Notes: generated by a model not told the origin, from the sequence alone. Shown: positions 18,015 through 27,293, counted from the stretch's first letter. The stretch is DNA of 47,114 bases from Thermoflexus sp. (GCA_020722365.1 DYKY01000006.1:1-47114); one strand, 5' to 3'. Translations and numbers: made by a program.

Positions 18015-19445
18015 ATGCGCGACACAATCCGGCCTCGCTCCGGTCAATTGACGGCGCTGCTGCCCACGGCAGATGCCGAACTGCTGGCTGAAACGCTGGT
18101 GGCGTTCGCCAACGCCGACGGCGGCACGCTCTATGTCGGCGTCGCCGACGACAGCGACACTGCCGAAGATGGCGCGCCGGCTCCTGGCACGCCCACCGGC
18201 GACCTCTATCCCGACGAGTTCGGGGAAGTCGTACAGCAGGCCGAGCGGCTCTGCCGTCCGCCGGTTCCCGTGCATTGGGAGCAGGTCGAGACCGGCGGGG
18301 CGTTTGTCTTCGTGGGGCGCGTGCAGCGCAGCACCGAATTGCACACGCTGCACGACGGTCGGGTGCTGGTGCGGGCGGGCGTGGAAAACCGCGCGCTTTC
18401 CGGCGCGCAGTTGCAGCAGATCGTCGCCAGCCGCTCCACGGGGGAATACGAAGCCGAACCGGTCCCCGGCGCAACCCGCGACGATTTTGACGACGACACG
18501 CTGCGCGAATTCGTCGAGATGTGGGAAAAGCGCCAGGGACGCCCGTTGAGCCGCCCGCTTGACGACGTGCTCGTGGAAATGGGATGGCTGCTCCCTGGAG
18601 GCACGCCAGGAACTGGCACGCCAGCTGCTGGCGTACCGACTGTGGCGGGCATCCTCCTCTTTGGCAAGAATCCACAGGCGTTCATCCCCCGCAGCGGATT
18701 AACGTTTGTGCGTTTCGATGGCACGCAGGTTCATCGGGAAGGCGACGATCCCGGCTACGGGCGACGCGTGGAGTTCAGCGGTCCGCTGGCGCACATCATC
18801 CAGCGCGCGTGGGACATCCTCCAGGACGAAATCCGTGTGGGCGCGGTGGTGCGCGGTCTGGAACGCAAAGAACAGTGGCAGTATCCGCCGACCGCCATCC
18901 GCGAGGCGCTGGTCAACGCCGTGGCGCATCGCGACTATCGCGTGCGCGGGCGCGCCATCGAGGTGCGCATGTTCGCCGACCGGTTGGAGATTTCCAGTCC
19001 GGGTGGATTGCCCGGCTTTATCACCATCGACAACATCGTGGATGAACACTTCTCGCGCAACCCGCGCATCGTCAACGGGTTGTTTCAATGGGGCTACATC
19101 GAGGAGCTGGGGCTGGGTGTGGACCTGATGATCCAGGACATGGTGAACGCCGGACATCCGCCGCCGCAGTTCCGCGCGCTGGATTACGCGTTCACCGTCG
19201 TTTTCGAGAATGTGCATCAGCGCCAGCCCATCGCACCCGTTGCCGTCGATCTGACGACGAACGAGCGCCAGGCCAAGGCGCTGACCTACCTGCAAAAGAA
19301 CGAGCGCATCACCAACCGCGACTACCAGGCGCTCTGTCCCGACGTGACCGCCGAAACGCTGCGCCTTGATCTGGCAGATATGGTCGAGCGCGGTGTACTG
19401 CTCAAGATTGGGGAGAAGCGGGGGACGTATTATATTTTGAAGTAG
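18015..19445 (+). CDS. AlbA_2 (Schlafen-like) / HATPase_c_4 transcriptional regulator-like protein
   Basis: 476 residues. The N-terminal AlbA_2-type domain shows TLVAFANADGGTLYVGVADD (about 31-50) and RSTELHTLHDGRVLVRAG. The middle contains the ATP-binding HATPase_c_4 block: PPTAIREALVNAVAHRDY, then DRLEISSPGGLPG and NPRIVNGLFQWGYIEELGLG. A C-terminal winged helix ends the chain (ITNRDYQALCPDVTAETLRLDL). Such proteins are annotated as transcriptional regulators or ATP-dependent helicase-like, with few characterised; some AlbA_2 proteins occur in defence loci, but nothing around this one supports that. An AAAGGAGCG site precedes the ATG. A Gly/Thr/Pro-rich insertion at about 195-208 looks like a linker. 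Confidence 0.85.
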   Translation: MRDTIRPRSGQLTALLPTADAELLAETLVAFANADGGTLYVGVADDSDTAEDGAPAPGTPTGDLYPDEFGEVVQQAERLCRPPVPVHWEQVETGGAFVFVGRVQRSTELHTLHDGRVLVRAGVENRALSGAQLQQIVASRSTGEYEAEPVPGATRDDFDDDTLREFVEMWEKRQGRPLSRPLDDVLVEMGWLLPGGTPGTGTPAAGVPTVAGILLFGKNPQAFIPRSGLTFVRFDGTQVHREGDDPGYGRRVEFSGPLAHIIQRAWDILQDEIRVGAVVRGLERKEQWQYPPTAIREALVNAVAHRDYRVRGRAIEVRMFADRLEISSPGGLPGFITIDNIVDEHFSRNPRIVNGLFQWGYIEELGLGVDLMIQDMVNAGHPPPQFRALDYAFTVVFENVHQRQPIAPVAVDLTTNERQAKALTYLQKNERITNRDYQALCPDVTAETLRLDLADMVERGVLLKIGEKRGTYYILK

Positions 19446-19543
19446 GGAGTATGGAGTACGAAGTAGGGAGCGAGATTGACCAAATCCCGACTCCCTACCC
19501 CAACCCATGCTCCATACTTCTTACTTCTTACTTCTTACTCCCT
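19441..19543. repeat. Heptamer repeats forming an inverted repeat between convergent genes
   Basis: The left part has GGAGTAT/GGAGTAC/GAAGTAGG units and the right part three ACTTCTT units ending in ACTCCC. The two arms are imperfect inverse complements sharing GTATGGAG and TAGGGAG. The stop codon of the AlbA_2 gene lies in the left arm, and the last codons and stop of the ABC permease lie in the right arm. A bidirectional terminator role is plausible. Confidence 0.7.
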
Positions 19544-20784
19544 TTCCTGAATTCCTCCATCACCCGCGCCCAGCTCATGCTCGCGCTGGAAAGCAGCGTG
19601 TCGGCGCGGAAGAAGCGCGCGGCGATCAGGACGAAGAGGTATGTCGTCGCGGCCAATGCCACCAGCCCCACCAGGGGTTGCCAGAATGGCACGCCGCCCA
19701 CCGCCAGGCGCGGCAACATCGATGTGGGCGCGGTCAGCGGGAAGAGGCTCATGATCGTCGCCAGCAGGTCATTCGGTGCTTGGGCAAAGGCGGAGCTGAG
19801 CCACAAAGGCAGCATTAACGGCAGCATAGCGAGGAAGGTAAATTGCCCGGTCTCGCGAGTGTTCGGCGCCAGTGCGCCGATAGCGCCCAGCAGCGAAGCG
19901 TAGAGGATGTAACCGAGCACAAAGTAAAGCAAGCCCCACACCACAAATCCTTTCGGCAGTGTGATACTTTCAATGAAGATGCCGAATGATGCCAGCGCCG
20001 AGCCGCCGCGATTCAGTGTCAGATAGCTGCCGCCCAGCCAGATTGCCATCTGCAGCAGCGCCACCACGCCCAGGCCGAGGACTTTCCCCAGCATCAGATC
20101 GCGCGGACGCAGGCTCACCAGCAGCACTTCCACCGTCTGGTTCTCCTTCTCCCGTGAGACGCTGCGCAGCATAAAGCCGCTGCTCATCGTCAGCACGAAG
20201 AAGAAGATGAAGAGCACACCGTAACCGACGATGAAGCGTGTCCCGTAGTCTTGATTGGCGTTCGAATCCGGCGCTTCGACGGCGGTCGTTTCCACGCTGA
20301 AGAGGGGCGTGGCGATCCGGCGGGCTAAAACGGCATCACCCACCAGGTTGTAACTCACAATGTAGCGGAGGATGTCGATTGTGCCGAGGTTGCCCAATGG
20401 AGCGAACTCTTTCTCCACTGCCACCAGTTTGCCGGTCGCCACGTAATCCGCCGGGATCACGTAAAACTCGCGCAGTTGTCCGTCCACCAGGGCCGCCTGC
20501 GCAGTCTCTTCGTCGGGGAACGCCTGCACCAACGTCGCGGGAATCTCGGGCGGCAGCGCCTTGATCAGCCCTGCATAATCGACGTACCCCACAGCTACTG
20601 CACCGGTCTCCCCCTGCCCGGATAACACATCCTCCTCTGTCTCAAAGGCGCTGCGGCTGAGAAATTGCGCGCCAAAGGAAAAGACCATGATGACGGCGGG
20701 CAAGAGGAACGTCGTCAGCCAAAATGAAGGCTTACCTAGCGTGTTGCGAATCTCATGTTTGATGACGATTATAACGTTACGCAT
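19528..20784 (-). CDS. ABC-2 type permease (NatB-like), second subunit
   Basis: About 418 residues from the ATG at 20784, chosen because GAGGTG sits five bases upstream. One N-terminal membrane helix (about 17-39) is followed by a large extracytoplasmic domain (about 45-175) and then five to six helices. The cytoplasmic loop MLRSVSREKENQTVEVLLVSLRP is the typical conserved COG1668 motif. It pairs with the preceding permease and the ATPase of the same operon to form an exporter of the sodium-efflux NatAB type, although the actual substrate is unknown. The last codons run into the heptamer repeat. Confidence 0.85.
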   Translation of the reverse strand: MRNVIIVIKHEIRNTLGKPSFWLTTFLLPAVIMVFSFGAQFLSRSAFETEEDVLSGQGETGAVAVGYVDYAGLIKALPPEIPATLVQAFPDEETAQAALVDGQLREFYVIPADYVATGKLVAVEKEFAPLGNLGTIDILRYIVSYNLVGDAVLARRIATPLFSVETTAVEAPDSNANQDYGTRFIVGYGVLFIFFFVLTMSSGFMLRSVSREKENQTVEVLLVSLRPRDLMLGKVLGLGVVALLQMAIWLGGSYLTLNRGGSALASFGIFIESITLPKGFVVWGLLYFVLGYILYASLLGAIGALAPNTRETGQFTFLAMLPLMLPLWLSSAFAQAPNDLLATIMSLFPLTAPTSMLPRLAVGGVPFWQPLVGLVALAATTYLFVLIAARFFRADTLLSSASMSWARVMEEFRKGSKK

Positions 20785-20800
20785 CATATCACCTCGCTCA

Positions 20801-22027
20801 TCATCGCTCCGCACGCAGTCCGTTGCGGCGCAGCGACAAGAGGATCGTTTTGACGTTCAAGTTCTGCCCGTAGCGCAGCATCCCCAGGCGGAAGATGCGC
20901 GCCGCGAGCCATACGCTCACCACGGCGGACGTGACCAACAGCGCCCAGCTCAACCCCAGTTGCCACAGTGGCACCGTCGTCATTGCCCAGCGCATGGTGA
21001 TGGTGACAAAGGCTGTTGTCGGGAACAGCGTCAAGACAATAAGCAGCGGGCTGTTGGGCTTCGCCATGATCAGCGCGACGAAGAAGAAGGGCAATGTGAA
21101 GAAAAGGTTGAGGATGCCCGTGATCTGCTGGCCCTGGCGCAAATCGGTGACCATGCCGCCCACGGCAGTCATCAGGCCGGCGATCAGCGCGTAGGCCGGC
21201 ACGAAAAAGAGCACGGCGACGACGAGGAATGACCACGGGATGCGCAATCCCTGTACCTCCGGCACGAATGGCGCAGCCACGAGCAGCGCGATCACGGTGG
21301 TGAGCACCCAGATGCCCAACTGTGTCAATCCAACGCTCATCAGGCCCACTGCCTTGCCGCCGATCAGCTCTTCGGGGCGGATGGACGTGACGAGAACCTC
21401 GATGGTGCGATTCTCCTTCTCATCGGTCACGGCTTGGAGCATATAGCTGCCCGCGTTCATCACCGCAAAGACGAAGAAAAACGCCGCCACGAACGGTACG
21501 ATGAACCCGACTACATTCTCGCTTTTAAGCTCCCGCTTCCCATCGATGGAGCGGAAGGTCACATCCGAACCTTCCAACATCCGTTGCTGGACGTCGGCGG
21601 GGTGATCGGCGAGCAGGTTGGCCCGCAGAAAATCCGCGAAGTCCTCCTGCGCCATTTCGCCGGGCCGTTTCTTGAGGAAGAAAAGCTGGACGCGTCCAGA
21701 TTGTACGTAATCGGCAGGCACGACGTAGTACGCCTGAATGGTGTTGACTTCCAGGGCAGTCTGGGCGGCGGTCTCATCGGCGAAGGCGCGAATGGCGACC
21801 GGTGGCTTGCCTCTGTCAGGCACGGACAGCGTCACGGATTCGTTTAGGATGCCCGTGTGATCCATGTAGCCGAGTGGCAGATTCCCACGCTGGCCCAGCG
21901 CCACCAGAATGCTCACCCCCATCACCACGATAATCAACACCGGTATGCCGAGCGTGCCAATTAGAAACGATTTTTGCCGGACGATCTTCAAATACTCGTG
22001 TTTAGCGATCAGCCAGAAGTTACGCAT
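20801..22027 (-). CDS. ABC-2 type permease (NatB-like), first subunit
   Basis: About 408 residues. The true start is the ATG at 22027, preceded by AGGAGG inside the ATPase gene, so the two overlap by eight bases. The open frame extends farther upstream but that part is antisense-like low-quality sequence. One N-terminal helix, an extracytoplasmic domain (about 45-180), then several helices are seen. The motif MLQAVTDEKENRTIEVLVTSIRP marks COG1668. It is homologous to the following permease, suggesting a heterodimer born of duplication. The intergenic distance to the next permease start is 16 bases. Confidence 0.87.
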   Translation of the reverse strand: MRNFWLIAKHEYLKIVRQKSFLIGTLGIPVLIIVVMGVSILVALGQRGNLPLGYMDHTGILNESVTLSVPDRGKPPVAIRAFADETAAQTALEVNTIQAYYVVPADYVQSGRVQLFFLKKRPGEMAQEDFADFLRANLLADHPADVQQRMLEGSDVTFRSIDGKRELKSENVVGFIVPFVAAFFFVFAVMNAGSYMLQAVTDEKENRTIEVLVTSIRPEELIGGKAVGLMSVGLTQLGIWVLTTVIALLVAAPFVPEVQGLRIPWSFLVVAVLFFVPAYALIAGLMTAVGGMVTDLRQGQQITGILNLFFTLPFFFVALIMAKPNSPLLIVLTLFPTTAFVTITMRWAMTTVPLWQLGLSWALLVTSAVVSVWLAARIFRLGMLRYGQNLNVKTILLSLRRNGLRAER

Positions 22028-22937
22028 TCGCCGCCTCCTCGTGTCCGGCGCGCTGCACGACGGTGACGAAGATGTCTTCGAGCGACGGCTCGGCGATCTC
22101 AAAGCGCTCCAGCTTGACGTTGTCCTGGCGCATAATCGCTCGCAGCACGTCCTGCGAATCCACACCGGTATCCAACGTCAGGTTCCACGTCCCGTTGTGA
22201 CGGCGGGCTTCCAGCACACCGGGCAGATTGGTGAAATCCCCCTGTCCTTCGATGGTCAGTGCGTTTCCGGCGAAGTCACGCTTGATCTGAGCCACTTCAC
22301 CGTAGAGGACATTGCGCCCGTGGTCGATGAGGAGGATGCGATTGCACAGCTCCTCCACCTGGTGCATCTGGTGGGCCGACATGATGATCGTCTTGCCCTG
22401 CTGCCGCAGTTCCTCGATGATGTCCTTCACCAGGCGCGTGTTCACCGGGTCCAGTCCCGCAAACGGCTCGTCGACGACCAGCAGTTCTGGATCGTGGAGC
22501 AACGTGGCGATGAGTTGCGCTTTTTGCTGCATGCCTTTGCTGAGGTTTTGCACCTTCTGCTGCCGGAAGCCGGTCAGATCGAAACGCTCCAGCCAGGGTT
22601 CCAGGCGCGCCTTTGCCGTTGCCTCGTCGATGCCCTTCAATGTTGCCAAAAACAGCAGCGTCGGCTCCAACTTCAGGTCTTTGTACAGCCCGCGTTCTTC
22701 CGGCATGTAGCCGATGCGGTTCTTTTTGTCCTCGGTCAGCTTGCCGTCGAAGATGGTGATCTCACCATGGTCGGGCCGGAAAATATCCAGCATCATGCGG
22801 ATCGTCGTCGTTTTGCCCGCCCCGTTTGGCCCGAGCAGGCCGAACACCTCGCCCGGATACACCTCGAACGAGACATCCTGAACGGCCTTGACCTCACCGA
22901 AAGATTTGCTGACGTGAGAAACTTTGACTGTGGTCAT
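22020..22937 (-). CDS. ABC transporter ATP-binding protein (NatA-like)
   Basis: 305 residues. Walker A GPNGAGKT at about 36-43, signature NLSKGMQQK near 131-139, Walker B LLVVDEP at 152-158 and the switch His189 in SAHQ are intact. A C-terminal DUF4162-type region (about 215-300) is typical of multidrug, bacitracin and sodium exporters. It is the first gene of the operon and should energise the two permeases that follow. A GGGGGG run precedes the ATG. Confidence 0.93.
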   Translation of the reverse strand: MTTVKVSHVSKSFGEVKAVQDVSFEVYPGEVFGLLGPNGAGKTTTIRMMLDIFRPDHGEITIFDGKLTEDKKNRIGYMPEERGLYKDLKLEPTLLFLATLKGIDEATAKARLEPWLERFDLTGFRQQKVQNLSKGMQQKAQLIATLLHDPELLVVDEPFAGLDPVNTRLVKDIIEELRQQGKTIIMSAHQMHQVEELCNRILLIDHGRNVLYGEVAQIKRDFAGNALTIEGQGDFTNLPGVLEARRHNGTWNLTLDTGVDSQDVLRAIMRQDNVKLERFEIAEPSLEDIFVTVVQRAGHEEAANA

Positions 22938-22951
22938 GAATCCCCCCTTAA

Positions 22952-23004
22952 CGAATCGCGAATTACGGTAAGCGTTCAGCCGTCAGCTTTCAGCTATCAG
23001 CTTT
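22952..23004. repeat. Heptamer-type spacer repeat (TCAGCTW)n
   Basis: CGAATCG/CGAATTA words are followed by GTCAGCT, TTCAGCT and ATCAGCT units with period 7. It lies in the 121-base spacer between the ABC operon start and the azlD stop. Confidence 0.6.
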
Positions 23005-23058
23005 GCGACTCTCATAAAGCTCTGATGCTGTCTAAAGGATGCCAAATAGTCCGGTCAG

Positions 23059-23364
23059 CTACCTTAAAGCCAATAACGTGATCATCCCCGCTATAATCGT
23101 CAACAACGTGTTCTTCGTCCGCCAGGCAACGAGAATGGCAACGACTCCCGCCATCAGATGAACATTGCTCAAGCTCAAGTCCAGCGTATTGTCTGGCATA
23201 AACAGCCCAGGGGCGATGATCGCAGATAACACTGCCGGCGGGACGAATCTGAGCGCACGCTTCACCATCACCGGAATTTCGAAGCGCCCGAACAAGTAGA
23301 TGAACGACAGCCGCATCCCGAACGTCAGTGCGCCGCCCAAGAGCATCACCAACCAGATATTCAT
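23059..23364 (-). CDS. azlD: AzlD-type branched-chain amino acid exporter subunit
   Basis: 101 residues with four predicted membrane helices. MNIWLVMLLGGALTFGMRLSF and LRFVPPAVLSAIIAP are the typical AzlD signatures. AzlD is the small partner of AzlC in export of branched-chain amino acids and analogues, with related pairs exporting other amino acids. Its ATG overlaps the azlC stop in an ATGA arrangement (four bases), which fixes the start and indicates coupling. Confidence 0.92.
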   Translation of the reverse strand: MNIWLVMLLGGALTFGMRLSFIYLFGRFEIPVMVKRALRFVPPAVLSAIIAPGLFMPDNTLDLSLSNVHLMAGVVAILVAWRTKNTLLTIIAGMITLLALR

Positions 23365-24044
23365 CGACGGCTCTCCAAATACGTGCCGGTGACAATGCCG
23401 ACCAACGCCGCCAGGATGAGTCCGAGTTTGAACGGCAATCCCTGGGTCAGCAAGGCCACTGCCCCCGCCGATAACGCCGCGGCCAGCATCGGTTTGTCTT
23501 TGAGCAGTGGCATCACCATCGCGATAAACGTGAGCGGCAGCGCGAAGTCGAGCGGCCACGCAGATGGCAGCGCCGCGCCGAGGAATATGCCCAATGCACA
23601 GCTAACTTGCCACGTGGTCCACAGTGCCAGACCTGCGCCGAGAAAGAACCAGTGCCCCGTCGATGTCAGCCCGTTGCTCTCGTAATGCAGGCCGACCGCG
23701 GCATACGCCTCGTCGGTCAGGAGGTAGGCCAACACCGTTTTCCAGCGTCGTGGCAGATGTTTGAGATAGGGCGCGACGGCGGCGCTGTACAGCATGTGCC
23801 GCAGGTTGACGACGGCAATCGTCAGCACGATGATGAGTCCCGGCGCAGCATCGCCCACCAACTGCGCGGTGATGAACTGGGCCGATCCCGCGAAAACGAT
23901 GGACGACATCATCTGCGCCTCCAGCGGCGCAAGCCCCGCGCCGAGCGCCAGCGCGCCGTAGATTAGCCCAAAAGGGAAGACGCCGATCAACAGCGGAAAT
24001 TCGGCGCGCACGCCTGCCCAGAATGATTTCGCTGCTTGATTCAT
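23361..24044 (-). CDS. azlC: AzlC-type branched-chain amino acid exporter subunit
   Basis: 227 residues, mostly hydrophobic. The family signatures PLLIGVFPFGLIYGALA, MSSIVFAGSAQFI and VVNLRHMLYSAA are intact, and LTDEAYA follows. It forms a two-component exporter with AzlD. The ATG at 24044 follows GAGGGA. The two genes form a bicistron bounded on both sides by heptamer-repeat spacers, with no visible Lrp-type regulator gene next to it. Confidence 0.93.
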   Translation of the reverse strand: MNQAAKSFWAGVRAEFPLLIGVFPFGLIYGALALGAGLAPLEAQMMSSIVFAGSAQFITAQLVGDAAPGLIIVLTIAVVNLRHMLYSAAVAPYLKHLPRRWKTVLAYLLTDEAYAAVGLHYESNGLTSTGHWFFLGAGLALWTTWQVSCALGIFLGAALPSAWPLDFALPLTFIAMVMPLLKDKPMLAAALSAGAVALLTQGLPFKLGLILAALVGIVTGTYLESRR

Positions 24045-24067
24045 GGTTCCCTCGGCAATGGTTACAG

Positions 24068-24103
24068 GGTCAAAGTTGAAGGTTGAAAGTTAAAGGTTGA
24101 AAA
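24068..24103. repeat. Heptamer-type spacer repeat (GTTGAAR)n
   Basis: GTTGAAG, GTTGAAA, GTTAAAG and GTTGAAA follow one another in phase, immediately after the stop of the DUF218 gene and before azlC. Confidence 0.7.
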
Positions 24104-24787
24104 TTAATCGGCATGTTTGGGCGGGGCGATCCCGGAGAACATGCGCTGGTGTTCGGTTTCCATAAATCGCTGTAGGGCTTCATCATCGCCTGCGGCAATG
24201 GCACTGATCAGATGTGTCTTGACGTAATCGGTCAGCATTTTCTCAAAGTGATCCCGGCGCTCTCTTTCCTCCACGCTGAGTTGCGTAGGGGCCTCCGCAC
24301 ACGCGACGGTATACCGAGGCCCTAAAACCCACTCGAAAATGACCCTGGAGCGTTCGATGTGATAGTCGGATGTGACAACGATGCAGGAAGTGATCCCCAG
24401 CGGTTCAAGGCAAAGCTTTTTGGCGTACCAGGCATTGCTGATCGTGTCGATTGATTGGTCTTCACAGCAAATGCAGTCCTCAATCCTGCGCGCGCCGGAA
24501 GCAGCCTCTCCTTGCGCTTTGGCCCTAGCGATGAGGTACTGTTTTCCCACCTCTGCCTCGGTGCGCGGCCCGATCACATCAGGATCGACAGTTGCCATAA
24601 CGGAATACTTTCCCGTCGAAATGATGTAGTCGGCTTTGCCTTCTTCAAAGAGGGCATAGGCTCTATCCAGCCTTGCTTTCGCTTGCTCCTCCGGTTCGTA
24701 CCAAAACTGTCCCTGGACTTCGATCTTTTTCAAACCGCCGCCCAGAACAATGGCAGCGATTTTCTCTGAATTTGCATGGTCCGGCAT
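24104..24787 (-). CDS. DUF218 (YdcF/SanA-like) protein
   Basis: 227 residues. Family blocks are IAAIVLGGG, DYIISTGK, SIDTISNAWYAKK and CIVVTSDYHIERS, matching the DUF218 Rossmann-like fold. No signal peptide or membrane helix is seen, so it is like soluble YdcF (which binds S-adenosylmethionine) rather than membrane-bound SanA or ElyC. A Cys pair in DCICCEDQ near 104-110 is unusual. An AAGGAGAG site precedes the ATG. It is transcribed away from the M24 peptidase gene; the 197-base divergent spacer holds only weak promoter candidates. Confidence 0.85.
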   Translation of the reverse strand: MPDHANSEKIAAIVLGGGLKKIEVQGQFWYEPEEQAKARLDRAYALFEEGKADYIISTGKYSVMATVDPDVIGPRTEAEVGKQYLIARAKAQGEAASGARRIEDCICCEDQSIDTISNAWYAKKLCLEPLGITSCIVVTSDYHIERSRVIFEWVLGPRYTVACAEAPTQLSVEERERRDHFEKMLTDYVKTHLISAIAAGDDEALQRFMETEHQRMFSGIAPPKHAD

Positions 24788-24984
24788 GTGCTCTCCTTGG
24801 ACTGGTTATGAAGTGTATCACCTGCTCACGAATCTAACAGTATACCTCTTTTGTACAAAACTTACAGTGAAAATCACGCTCGTCATGTCCTCTTTAACTT
24901 GCCGCGCCCCATTTCGATGCTATGATCAAAGCGGTGGCGCGCCCATTCACAACCTTCACAAGGGTAGCCTAGGAGGCAGACACT

Positions 24985-26223
24985 ATGCACCGTGATCTCG
25001 ATACACTGATGGCAGACCGCAACCTTGACGCTATCGTCGTGAGCGGGAAAGTGACGGGAAATTCGCCGCTCATCTACATGCTCAACGGCGCGCGGATGAC
25101 GCAGGGCCTGCTCGTCAAAAGGCGCGGCGAAACGCCTTACATCATCGCCGGCCCCATTGAGCGGGAAGAGGCTGCCGTGGCGGGGTATCCGGTGATCATC
25201 AACACCCGCTACGACTACGGTGGGCTGTTGAAACAACACGACGGCGATGTCCTGGCAGCCTCCGTGGCCTACCAGGCCGCCATCTTTGACGACCTGGGCG
25301 TGACCGGGCGCGTGGGCGTCTACGGCTACCGTGATCAGGGCAACGCCTACGCCTTCCTCAAGGCGCTGGATGCGGCGCTGCCTGCTGTCGAGATCGTCGG
25401 TGAAATGGATCCCAACCTCATTGAGGAAGCGCGCGCCACGAAGGACGCCGCTGAAGTCGCCCGCATCCGCGAAGTGGGCCGCCGCACCGCCGAAGTCGTG
25501 CGCCAGACGGTGGCGTTCTTGCAAGGGCACGCCGTCGGCGCGGACGAGACGCTGCGCCATGCGACCGAAAATCGCGCGCTCACCGTCGGCGATGTGCACG
25601 CGCACATCCACCAGCTCATCATCCAACAGGGGCTAGACGATGCCGAGGGCTTTATCTTCGCCGCCGGGCGCGATGCGGGCGTGCCGCACAATCATGGCAC
25701 GCTCGACATGCCGCTGCGCCTCGGCGAGACGATCATCTTCGACATCTACCCGCGTGAGATCGGGGGCGGCTACTTCTTCGACATGACGCGCACTTTCTGC
25801 CTGGGATACGCGCCGGATGCCGTCACACGCTTGTACCGCGACGTAGCGGACTGCGTGGCGCATCTGAGAGCGGCGTTCAAGGCGGGAGAGGAAACGCGCA
25901 GTTACCAGCGCATGGCCTGCGCCTTCTTTGAGTCGCGCGGACATCCCACCATCGGCAGCAACCCGGCAACGCTCGAAGGCTATATCCACGGCCTGGGGCA
26001 CGGCGTGGGGCTGGACATTCACGAAGCGCCCTCATTCTTCGATTACGCGGGGAACACCGTGCGCCTGACGCCTGGCCATGTTTTCACCCTCGAACCCGGG
26101 CTGTATTATCCCGACCAAGGAATGGGCTGCCGCATCGAGGATACCCTCTGGCTGGATGAGCACGGTGACGTCTGCAATCTCACCGCTTATCCTTACGACC
26201 TGGTCGTGCCGATGCAAGCGTAA
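24985..26223 (+). CDS. M24B metallopeptidase (Xaa-Pro aminopeptidase-like)
   Basis: 412 residues. An N-terminal creatinase-like domain spans about 1-150 and a pita-bread catalytic domain about 155-410. The five metal ligands are present: Asp253 and Asp266 (IIFDIYPR then FFDMTRT), His339 (GLGHGVG), Glu370 (TLEPGLYY) and Glu385 (CRIEDT). This predicts a two-metal aminopeptidase acting on Xaa-Pro peptides or a related dipeptidase; the exact substrate cannot be read. CTAGGAGG precedes the ATG. Confidence 0.9.
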   Translation: MHRDLDTLMADRNLDAIVVSGKVTGNSPLIYMLNGARMTQGLLVKRRGETPYIIAGPIEREEAAVAGYPVIINTRYDYGGLLKQHDGDVLAASVAYQAAIFDDLGVTGRVGVYGYRDQGNAYAFLKALDAALPAVEIVGEMDPNLIEEARATKDAAEVARIREVGRRTAEVVRQTVAFLQGHAVGADETLRHATENRALTVGDVHAHIHQLIIQQGLDDAEGFIFAAGRDAGVPHNHGTLDMPLRLGETIIFDIYPREIGGGYFFDMTRTFCLGYAPDAVTRLYRDVADCVAHLRAAFKAGEETRSYQRMACAFFESRGHPTIGSNPATLEGYIHGLGHGVGLDIHEAPSFFDYAGNTVRLTPGHVFTLEPGLYYPDQGMGCRIEDTLWLDEHGDVCNLTAYPYDLVVPMQA

Positions 26224-26289
26224 TGGGACGCTGATTTTCGCGGATTTACGCAGATTCTTTTGTTTTCTTGAACGAGGACGAAATTTCAC

Positions 26290-26350
26290 TACCAAGCCCA
26301 CCAATGTTGTTGACTATCCGACTACAAGACTGACGACGATCAGACTATTT
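26290..26350. repeat. Degenerate heptamer-type spacer
   Basis: GACTATC/CGACTAC/AGACTGA/AGACTAT words with roughly seven-base spacing lie in the 138-base spacer between the peptidase and acyltransferase genes. They match the word set found again near 29.73 kb. Confidence 0.45.
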
Positions 26351-26361
26351 CAGAAGGGCTT

Positions 26362-27267
26362 ATGCGTAAACGTCAACTCATTACAACCGGGAGTTTTGTG
26401 CGACTGGCGCTTCGCATTATGAAGTACCTGCCTTTCTTTGGGAGGCGCGTCATCGGCTCACTCTGGGCGCGCCTCGTCACGTGGATCAAGCCGCCGATGT
26501 ACCATGCCGCGCGGGCCAACCTGCGCCACGTCCTGGGCGAGACGGCGTCTCCGGCGCTGCTCAACAGAACGTTGTACCGGCTTTTCTACAACACCGGGCG
26601 ACGCTACTACGAAACCTTCTACAATCTCGGGCGGGGGATCACGCGCGCGCAGGATTTTCGCCCACCGGTGATCATCCCCCCGGAGACGGCGGCGTACTTC
26701 GAGCAGGCGCTGGCGATGGGACGTGGGGTGTTTGTGTTAGCGTGCCACATGTCGAACTTCGATTTGTGCGGGATCGCGCTGGTGCAGCATTTACCGGTGA
26801 CATTGCAGGCGCTTTCGTTAGCCGATCCCACGCCTGACGTCGAAGCGTTCAACCAACTGCGCGAACGCTGCGGCGCGCACATGACACCCATCGGCCCGGA
26901 TGCACTGCGCGAGGCGTTCGAACGCCTGAAAAACGGCGGCGCCGTCGTCACCGGGCCGGATTACCCCATCCACGGCGAGGATGAACCGGTGATGTTCTTC
27001 GGCGCGCCGGCGAACCTACCGAGCGGCTACGTCCGCATTCCCTTGCGGACCAAAAGCCCCGTCGTCGTCTTAGCGCCGCGCTTCGAGGATGGCGTGTATA
27101 AAGTCATCGCCAATCCGCCGCTGGAACTGGAATATACCGGCGACCGGGAACAGGATGTGGCGGTGAATCTGCGGCACATTCTGGCACAGGTCGAGGACTT
27201 CATCCGCCAACGCCCCGACGAATGGATGATGTTTAGCCCGGTGTGGGCGGATGGGGCAGAGAGTTAA
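26362..27267 (+). CDS. LpxL/HtrB-like lysophospholipid acyltransferase
   Basis: 301 residues. The HX4D catalytic motif is at His129-Asp134 (ACHMSNFD), with GPDYPIHGEDEPVMFFG as the later substrate-binding block. The family transfers acyl groups to lipid A precursors or, in other phyla, to glycolipids and mannosides. Since Chloroflexota generally lack LPS, a glycolipid or phospholipid acceptor is more likely here (inference). There is only a modest membrane-associated N-terminus. It sits 27 bases before tsaD in the same orientation, with AAGGG before the ATG. Confidence 0.82.
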   Translation: MRKRQLITTGSFVRLALRIMKYLPFFGRRVIGSLWARLVTWIKPPMYHAARANLRHVLGETASPALLNRTLYRLFYNTGRRYYETFYNLGRGITRAQDFRPPVIIPPETAAYFEQALAMGRGVFVLACHMSNFDLCGIALVQHLPVTLQALSLADPTPDVEAFNQLRERCGAHMTPIGPDALREAFERLKNGGAVVTGPDYPIHGEDEPVMFFGAPANLPSGYVRIPLRTKSPVVVLAPRFEDGVYKVIANPPLELEYTGDREQDVAVNLRHILAQVEDFIRQRPDEWMMFSPVWADGAES

Positions 27268-27293
27268 GGGATTTGGGTGTGGGGAGGATAACC

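Noticed and set aside
18015-19445. AlbA_2/Schlafen-like gene as a defence gene
   Set aside because: It stands alone between gyrA and an ABC operon with no toxin, nuclease or mobile-element neighbours, and its domain set is that of common putative regulators.
20801-22165. Longer form of the first ABC permease starting at 22165
   Set aside because: The extra 46 residues are Ser/Arg/Cys-rich sequence read from the ATPase gene in another frame; the ATG at 22027 has AGGAGG in front and fits the family N-terminus.
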